Shown here: positions 5,011 through 8,739 of the stretch, one piece after another | How positions within the stretch are numbered: position 1 is the stretch's first letter | Layout: the number at the start of each line of letters is the position of its first letter | NCBI GenBank assembly: GCA_003511125.1 | Contig: DOJV01000064.1 | Span: forward strand, 1-8,739 | Direction: 5' to 3' | DNA from: Candidatus Uhrbacteria bacterium | GTDB taxonomy: Bacteria > Patescibacteriota > Patescibacteriia > UBA9934 > GWF2-40-263 | DNA length: 8,739 nucleotides | Position numbers and translations under genes: made by a program | Notes under the pieces: generated by a model | Databases searched by the model: none | The model's input: only the letters and a program-made list of their open reading frames with translations | What the model was told of the DNA's origin: nothing

Positions 5011-5039
5011 AGTATAGCACAAACCGGCTTTTTTGTCAA
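5011..5039 (-). promoter_or_regulatory. Strong promoter upstream of the zinc-ribbon gene
   Basis: On the minus strand TTGACA (5039-5034), a 17-bp spacer and TATACT (5016-5011) preceded by TGC (extended -10) form a near-consensus sigma-70 promoter. The predicted start near 5004 gives a leader of about 120 nt before ATG 4885. The first AUG in the RNA (4995) is out of frame with the zinc-ribbon frame and opens a 27-codon reading frame ending at 4912. Confidence 0.8.
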
Positions 5040-5097
5040 TGGCCAGCCCGGTTATTTCCATAAAATATTGGGTTTTTATCAAAAATTTTAGACGTTT

Positions 5098-5129
5098 AAA
5101 AAAAGAGCCGGCCATTAAAGTTGCGGCTC
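5098..5129 (-). terminator. Intrinsic terminator on the minus strand
   Basis: Read on the minus strand, GAGCCG (5129-5124) pairs with CGGCTC (5110-5105) across 13 nt and is followed by seven T (5104-5098). It overlaps the last codons of the frame ending at 5115 and shows that transcription enters from the 5130-5700 region on this strand. Confidence 0.75.
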
Positions 5130-5375
5130 AAGATGTTTGCGAGCGCTTATCTTAAGTAAAATAGTGATAGAGTCCTCGCGTTTTGGTGGTCGGCAGAAGA
5201 TAAGGTTGATTAGCCATTTTTTGATGGTGAGCGGACCCCAACAGAAGGCTTCGACGAGTTGGTTTTCGGCGACATATATCAACCTTCCGCTTTCGGGATC
5301 GAAACAAATAGAGAATCTAGGCGCTGATATTTGACCCAATATGTCATAAGTCCAGGAGTGACAGAACCTGAGCAA
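5115..5375 (-). CDS. Doubtful hypothetical protein or 3' part of a decayed gene
   Basis: An 86-codon frame from TTG 5375 (open upstream to a TGA near 5400) encodes a non-repetitive protein with segments such as FDPESGRLIYVAENQLVEAF and TIKKWLINLIFCRPP; I recognise no family. Its stop codon sits in the loop of a good terminator, which argues that the strand and frame are meaningful. Against it, there is no ATG near the beginning, no ribosome-binding site and no clear promoter. The adjoining upstream frame is also interrupted. It could be the 3' end of a frameshifted gene whose 5' part is at 5376-5638. Confidence 0.3.
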   Translation of the reverse strand: MLRFCHSWTYDILGQISAPRFSICFDPESGRLIYVAENQLVEAFCWGPLTIKKWLINLIFCRPPKREDSITILLKISARKHLEPQL

Positions 5376-5638
5376 CCCTTTACCAACCAGATTACGTAGA
5401 GATCAACACACTTAGGTTCTGTTCCAAAGAATTTTTTGCCGGTACGTCGCCCTTTGTTTTTTTTTGGTCTATGCGGACGCCGTCAAATTCGTTGGCATAC
5501 CCCACAAACGACCCGCCACTTTTCGAAGAAGAAGTCGCTCTTAATAATTAAGGCCATCCCAAACTCAATGATCACCCGTGTGGTCTCTTCCATATTTTTC
5601 CGTTTGGTGATTCGTCAAATCGTGGCGTTGATTTCCAT
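5376..5638 (-). pseudogene. Possible interrupted gene upstream of the 5115-5375 frame
   Basis: From ATG 5638 one frame reads coherently but carries two in-frame TGA codons (5617-5615 and 5485-5483). Between them is a 36-codon stretch from ATG 5593 containing EKWRVVCGVCQRI; after the second TGA it continues with a basic segment KKNKGRRTGKKFFGTEP. Both TGA codons could be CGA (Arg) changed by a single transition. A frame change near 5400 would join it to the 5115-5375 frame. I recognise no homologue, and the coherence may be chance. The plus strand here shows only unconvincing frames. Confidence 0.25.
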
Positions 5639-5700
5639 AGACGAAGGAAAGGTCGTTTTTTTTATCCTTTTTTAGGCGGAACCTTAATTTATCAGAAAAG

Positions 5701-5714
5701 TTGGTAATTACCAA
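5701..5714. promoter_or_regulatory. 14-bp perfect palindrome upstream of the 5772 operon
   Basis: TTGGTAATTACCAA at 5701-5714 is self-complementary. It lies 44 bp upstream of the extended -10 of the 5772 operon, at an activator-like distance, and also upstream of the minus-strand frames ending at 5115. A binding site for a dimeric regulator is the likely reading; the regulator is unknown, though the PaaX-like product of the operon is a candidate. Confidence 0.45.
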
Positions 5715-5754
5715 GGCTGGTTTAGTTTGATAAATCGTCGAAAAAATAACAATC

Positions 5755-5763
5755 TGCTATAAT
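5755..5763 (+). promoter_or_regulatory. Extended -10 promoter of the 5772-7091 operon
   Basis: TGCTATAAT (5755-5763) is a perfect extended -10. The -35 region (TCGTCG, 5735-5740) is poor, as expected for extended -10 promoters. Only 8 nt separate it from ATG 5772, so the transcript should start at or within a few bases of the start codon. Confidence 0.75.
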
Positions 5764-5771
5764 AGGGACGT

Positions 5772-6197
5772 ATGTTTTCTACCAATTTGTTTTTTGCCAT
5801 AAATTTTTTGAGTCCGGATTTTTTGATTTTCTTTATTTTTGGTGCTTTGGCGGTTTTTACTTTCTGGCTCAGAAAAAAACCTCAGCATAAATTGATTGTT
5901 TGGCTTTTGTTTTTACTCGAGGCAACTTTTGTTTGGAAACTTTTGGCAGAGATTTTCTTCCCTCTTTCACATTTGGTAACCGAGCAGTACTTGCTTTGGT
6001 CGGTAGTTTTTATTACTCATCGTTGGTTGGTTTTGTTACCAATACCGTTTCTTTTGGCCACGGCCATCGTAATTCTTTTGGTTTATCACGATAAGATCTC
6101 CGACCATCACGCCCGGGAATATCGTCGCTGTTTTTCTCTACTGATGGTTTCTTCGTTTGTTTTATTTCTCCTTTCTTTTGGGGAATCTCTTTTCTAA
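5772..6197 (+). CDS. Multi-pass membrane protein, unrecognised (operon gene 1)
   Basis: This 141-aa protein is rich in Phe, Leu and Trp, with probable membrane helices at about residues 16-33, 41-63, 75-104 (one long or two short) and 121-141. Basic loops separate them (RKKPQHK at 34-40; HDKISDHHAREYRR at 106-119, with a HH pair). I see no catalytic motif and no known family. The start at ATG 5772 is fixed by an extended -10 promoter 8 nt upstream and suggests a leaderless mRNA. The gene is followed after 10 nt by a second small membrane protein and then by a PaaX/Cas2-like gene, so the three probably act together. A two-subunit membrane sensor or transporter is conceivable but not shown. Confidence 0.75.
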   Translation: MFSTNLFFAINFLSPDFLIFFIFGALAVFTFWLRKKPQHKLIVWLLFLLEATFVWKLLAEIFFPLSHLVTEQYLLWSVVFITHRWLVLLPIPFLLATAIVILLVYHDKISDHHAREYRRCFSLLMVSSFVLFLLSFGESLF

Positions 6198-6207
6198 ATT
6201 TTTTTCT

Positions 6208-6546
6208 ATGTGGTTTTTTACTCGCCGTAGAATTCATGAATCCTTGTCCTTAGCCGCGGTTTTATCGGCAGCTATTTCTTTACATGCCTTGTGGATAGTC
6301 AATTTGTTAATTGGCCGTTATCCCGATTTGACGGTTTATTTTGATTTGGCATCCGGGCTCGGAATAATTTGCGGGTTGTATTTGTTTGGCTTGGTGGTCT
6401 TTTTTTTCAGCCTGGGAACGATCGCGGTTTTTTATAAAGACAAAGATTGTTCGCATCACCGCCTGAATGTTTTTTTGTTTCTTTTGGTTAGTTTGATAAT
6501 TTACGTGATCATGACCGTGCCGGTGGTTTATGAATTGCTGGTATGA
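6208..6546 (+). CDS. Three-helix membrane protein, unrecognised (operon gene 2)
   Basis: From ATG 6208 this is a 112-aa protein with a basic N-terminus (FTRRRIHE), probable helices at about residues 12-35, 46-76 and 86-110, and a polar loop KDKDCSHHR (77-85). Both operon membrane proteins carry a HH-containing basic loop before their last helix (DHHAREYRR in gene 1, SHHR here) and share a Phe/Leu-rich composition, so they may be distant paralogues. An upstream in-frame ATG at 6157 would overlap gene 1 by 41 nt; 6208 gives normal 10-nt spacing and a positively charged start. The stop overlaps the start of the next gene as ATGA (6543-6546), strong evidence of translational coupling. No family is recognised. 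Confidence 0.72.
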   Translation: MWFFTRRRIHESLSLAAVLSAAISLHALWIVNLLIGRYPDLTVYFDLASGLGIICGLYLFGLVVFFFSLGTIAVFYKDKDCSHHRLNVFLFLLVSLIIYVIMTVPVVYELLV

Positions 6547-7091
6547 AGAAAAAAGTTTTTCGGTTTAAAACCTTGAAACAATTTTCCGAACAGGCTCGAC
6601 TTTTGAGTTTTGTTGGCAGGGGTGGCGGAGATGGTGTTTGGGTGGGGTTAAAAGCCAGTGGACCAGCTAGATCTCGACAAAGATTTTCTTTGGCCTTGTC
6701 TAGATTGGTTTTGAAGAAGATGTTGGAGGTAAAAAGAGACGAGGATTTAATCAAGGCTAAATTGACCAAATTAGGAGTGATTGAATTTTTGAAATTAGAA
6801 TTGGTTTTGGCAGAGGAGCTGCCTAAAGGTTTTATTTGTTTGGTAGTGTTTGATATTCCAGAGAAATTTTCCGCGCTTAGAAATTTAGTCAGATGGTTTT
6901 TAAAAGAAAATTGTTTTTTTCCACTTCAAAAGAGTGTTTGGATTTCACCTTTTGATATGACGGAAATTTTAAAAAGATTATTTAAAATTTGGGAGATTGA
7001 GAAATGGGTAAGGGTGTATGTGATTTGCGAGGATGGGATTCCTAAGGGTTGTGGTGTGAATAGGGAATGGAAAGAGATTATATCAAGATAA
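6543..7091 (+). CDS. PaaX/Cas2-like regulator protein (operon gene 3)
   Basis: This 182-aa protein has a probable winged-helix region at about residues 48-85 (FSLALSRLVLKKML to KLTKLGVIEF). A Cas2-like ferredoxin-fold domain runs from about 97 to 165: strand ICLVVFDIPEKFSALRNLVR with D104 at the position of the Cas2 catalytic Asp, then ENCFFPLQKSVWISPFDM. That order (winged helix, then FDIPEK..R..LR, then LQKSVW(I/V)SP) is the signature of PaaX-family transcriptional regulators. CPR members are often labelled Cas2 by homology. No cas1 or CRISPR array is in the window, so I read it as a PaaX-like DNA-binding protein, not an adaptation enzyme. Its start is the ATGA overlap with gene 2. A perfect 22-bp inverted repeat begins 4 nt after its stop. 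The coding sequence is noticeably AT-rich (TTG, AAA, TTT). Confidence 0.72.
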   Translation: MKKKVFRFKTLKQFSEQARLLSFVGRGGGDGVWVGLKASGPARSRQRFSLALSRLVLKKMLEVKRDEDLIKAKLTKLGVIEFLKLELVLAEELPKGFICLVVFDIPEKFSALRNLVRWFLKENCFFPLQKSVWISPFDMTEILKRLFKIWEIEKWVRVYVICEDGIPKGCGVNREWKEIISR

Positions 7092-7094
7092 CTA

Positions 7095-7179
7095 ACGATC
7101 GCATCTATTTTGATATAAGAGAGGAATTTTTTAAAAAAACTTAGTAAAAATAAAAAAATATCAAAATAGATGCGATCGT
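7095..7179. repeat. Perfect 22-bp inverted repeat after the PaaX/Cas2-like gene
   Basis: The left arm 7095-7116 (begins ACGATCGCATCTATTTTG) and right arm 7158-7179 are exact reverse complements, separated by 41 very AT-rich bases. In RNA this would be a long stem followed by a T-rich tract (GTTTTTGATATTTTT, 7184-7198), so it may terminate the operon. The GC-containing, non-terminator-like arm sequence and the long loop also suit a protein-binding site or ends of a small element. I see no other copy of the arm in the window. Confidence 0.75.
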
Positions 7180-7274
7180 ACGTGTTTTTGATATTTTTCG
7201 TCTTTTCCTAAAATATTTCCATTTTTCTCTTTCTTCTTTCTCTCCTTATTATTCTTCCAAAAACTCATTTTTTC

Positions 7275-7283
7275 TGCTACAGT
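7275..7283 (+). promoter_or_regulatory. Extended -10 promoter of the leucyl aminopeptidase gene
   Basis: TGC followed by TACAGT (4/6 match) at 7275-7283 ends 8 nt before ATG 7292, the same geometry as the 5772 promoter. The -35 region (TTCCAA, 7255-7260) is weak. There is no ribosome-binding site between it and the ATG. Confidence 0.55.
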
Positions 7284-7291
7284 CAAAATAT

Positions 7292-8739
7292 ATGCAATTT
7301 TCTATCAGAAAAGGTGAATTAGTCAAAGCCGAGGCTGATCTCTTGGTCCTTAATTTATTCGAAGGAACCAAAGAACTCCAAGGCGCCTCTGGCGATGTTG
7401 ATAAAGCTCTCAACGGCTTATTGTCCGAAATTATAAAAGAAGAAAAGTTCGAAGCCACCCCGGGCTCCAGTCTTTTAATTCGACCGCACGATTTTTGCGG
7501 TTGTAAAAAAGTTTTACTGGTTGGCCTCGGAAAGCCTGAAGAATTTTCCGAAGAAATTGTTCGTCAAGCCGCCGCGGTTAGTGCCAGTGAAGCCAAGAGA
7601 CTTCAAATCAAACACTTGATCTCGATTTTGCACGGCGCCGGAAACGGAAAATTGCCGGCCAAGATTTGCGCCAAAGCCATTGCCGAAGGCACGGCTTTGG
7701 CGACTTACGAATATTCCAAACACAAAAGCGAAAAAAAGAAAAAACAAGAGCTGGAAGTTTTTGAAATCGTTTCTCATAACCCGGTTCATGTCCGCGAAGC
7801 CAAGAAGGGAATCGAGCTCGGCGAGATTTATTCTCGAGCAACAATTTTGGCTCGCGATTTGGTTAACGAACCGGCTTCGTACATGCGTCCAGCGGATTTG
7901 GTCGATGCCGCCAAAAAAGTCGTAGCCGACAATCGTGGTGCCCTGCGCATAAAAATCTACGATCGCGCCGCTTTACAACGAATGGGTGCCGGCGGAATTC
8001 TGTCTGTGGCTCGCGGTTCGGATTATTCGCCATTTATGGTGCACCTGGTTTATTTGCCCAAGAAAAAAACTAAAAAGAAAATTGCTCTGGTTGGCAAGGC
8101 TTTGACTTATGACTCCGGCGGCATCTCGCTTAAGTCTTCCGAGCACCTGGTTAACATGAAGTGTGATATGGCTGGCGCGGCCGCGGTCATCGGTGTTTTT
8201 TCGGCCTTGGCCGAACTCGGAATCAAACATGAAGTTCATGGAATTTTTGCGGCTTGTGAAAATATGCCTTCGGGTAGAGCTTTGGTTCCAGGCGATGTTA
8301 TTAAAGTCATGAACAAAAAAACTATCGAGGTTTTGAATACCGATGCCGAGGGTCGTTTGACTTTGGCCGACACCCTGACTTTTGCCAAACGCCAAAAACC
8401 GGATTTTATGATCGATGTCGCTACCTTGACTGGTGCCTGCATGATCGCACTTGGCGAAGAGATTGCTGGAGTTATGTCTAATCGTTCAGGGCTGGCCCAA
8501 GAAATTTTGTCAGCCGCAAAAATTGCTGGTGAAAAACTTTGGGAACTGCCGCTTGAGAAAAATTACAAACAACTTTTAAAATCCGAAATTGCCGATCTCA
8601 AAAATATCGGCGGCAAATATGGCGGCACACTAACCGCCGGTCTCTTCCTTCAAGAATTTGTCGGTGAAGTCCCTTGGGCACACCTCGACATCGCCGGTCC
8701 GGCCTTTGCCGAAAAGCCGTTGAATATTTACACAAAATA
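7292..8739 (+). CDS. pepA: Leucyl aminopeptidase (peptidase family M17), 3' end cut by the window
   Basis: The frame is open from ATG 7292 to the window edge (482 codons), lacking only the last few dozen residues; family members are about 480-500 aa. It is a cytoplasmic two-metal exopeptidase that removes N-terminal residues from peptides, normally as a hexamer. The N-terminal macro-like domain (about 1-165) precedes the catalytic domain. The seven active-site residues of bovine lens aminopeptidase (K250, D255, K262, D273, D332, E334, R336) all recur with a constant offset of 19: K269 and D274 in VGKALTYDSGG, K281, D292 in KCDMAGAA, and D351, E353, R355 in NTDAEGRL. It should therefore be active. 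A lysine-rich insert (KSEKKKKQ, about 145-152) lies in the linker. The start is supported by an extended -10 element 8 nt upstream; no ribosome-binding site is visible. Confidence 0.95.
   Translation, partial: MQFSIRKGELVKAEADLLVLNLFEGTKELQGASGDVDKALNGLLSEIIKEEKFEATPGSSLLIRPHDFCGCKKVLLVGLGKPEEFSEEIVRQAAAVSASEAKRLQIKHLISILHGAGNGKLPAKICAKAIAEGTALATYEYSKHKSEKKKKQELEVFEIVSHNPVHVREAKKGIELGEIYSRATILARDLVNEPASYMRPADLVDAAKKVVADNRGALRIKIYDRAALQRMGAGGILSVARGSDYSPFMVHLVYLPKKKTKKKIALVGKALTYDSGGISLKSSEHLVNMKCDMAGAAAVIGVFSALAELGIKHEVHGIFAACENMPSGRALVPGDVIKVMNKKTIEVLNTDAEGRLTLADTLTFAKRQKPDFMIDVATLTGACMIALGEEIAGVMSNRSGLAQEILSAAKIAGEKLWELPLEKNYKQLLKSEIADLKNIGGKYGGTLTAGLFLQEFVGEVPWAHLDIAGPAFAEKPLNIYTK

Noticed and set aside
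4886..5020. Extending the zinc-ribbon protein to GTG 5020.
   Set aside because: The GTG lies upstream of the -10 element, and the following codons overlap TATACT. The family usually has a short N-terminus.
5376..5638. In-frame TGA codons suggesting UGA read as glycine (genetic code 25 of Absconditabacteria/Gracilibacteria).
   Set aside because: The long conserved genes here (znuA, znuB, znuC, pepA) contain no internal TGA and use GGN for glycine. TGA ends znuC and forms the ATGA junction at 6543-6546, where readthrough would run out of frame over the next gene.
5436..5675. A 79-aa plus-strand frame.
   Set aside because: It has no promoter or ribosome-binding site, its composition is dominated by reverse-strand poly-A/T tracts, and it lies opposite a minus-strand region that ends in a terminator.
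6543..7179. A CRISPR-Cas locus, because of the Cas2-like fold and the adjacent repeat.
   Set aside because: There is no cas1 or other cas gene and no array of spaced direct repeats. The repeat is a single inverted pair, and the winged helix plus Cas2-fold architecture is that of PaaX regulators.

Overview
The window most resembles a genome of the Patescibacteria/CPR type (inference). It has very compact genes, several tiny proteins, starts that mostly lack Shine-Dalgarno sequences, a Cys-pair zinc-ribbon protein and a PaaX/Cas2-like protein of kinds often seen in that group, and degenerate 9-nt intergenic repeats. The code is standard bacterial: TGA terminates znuC and forms an ATGA stop/start junction at 6543-6546.

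Layout. Positions 2-151 hold the C-terminal end of a short-chain L-threonine 3-dehydrogenase/epimerase-like enzyme. Eleven bases after its stop lies a decayed ISL3-like insertion (171-697) with 25/27-matching terminal inverted repeats and a perfect 8-bp target duplication. It carries the N-terminus of a transposase, two internal copies of the IS end, a hairpin and a nested CGTCATTGCGAG palindrome. A MazG-like NTP pyrophosphohydrolase (786-1097) and a 70-aa membrane protein (1117-1329) follow and end at two terminators. The second terminator also serves the convergent zinc operon.

Positions 1468-4358 on the minus strand form a complete high-affinity zinc uptake operon, zur-znuA-znuC-znuB. The first three genes overlap. 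The operon has a strong promoter with a perfect 7-4-7 palindrome between -35 and -10, probably the autoregulatory Zur operator. An unusual 113-bp gap with a 16-bp inverted repeat separates znuC from znuB.

Divergent from zur is a 34-aa, very basic protein (4558-4662) that shares a bidirectional terminator with a small four-cysteine zinc-ribbon protein (4706-4885, minus). From 5098 to 5638 the minus strand holds a doubtful or broken gene ending in a clear terminator. A three-gene plus-strand operon (5772-7091) encodes two unrecognised membrane proteins and a PaaX/Cas2-like protein, followed by a perfect 22-bp inverted repeat. The window ends in a nearly complete M17 leucyl aminopeptidase gene (7292 onward) with all catalytic residues.

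A recurring theme is -10 elements only 8-11 nt upstream of start codons (zur, 4558, 5772, 7292), which predicts leaderless or nearly leaderless mRNAs.
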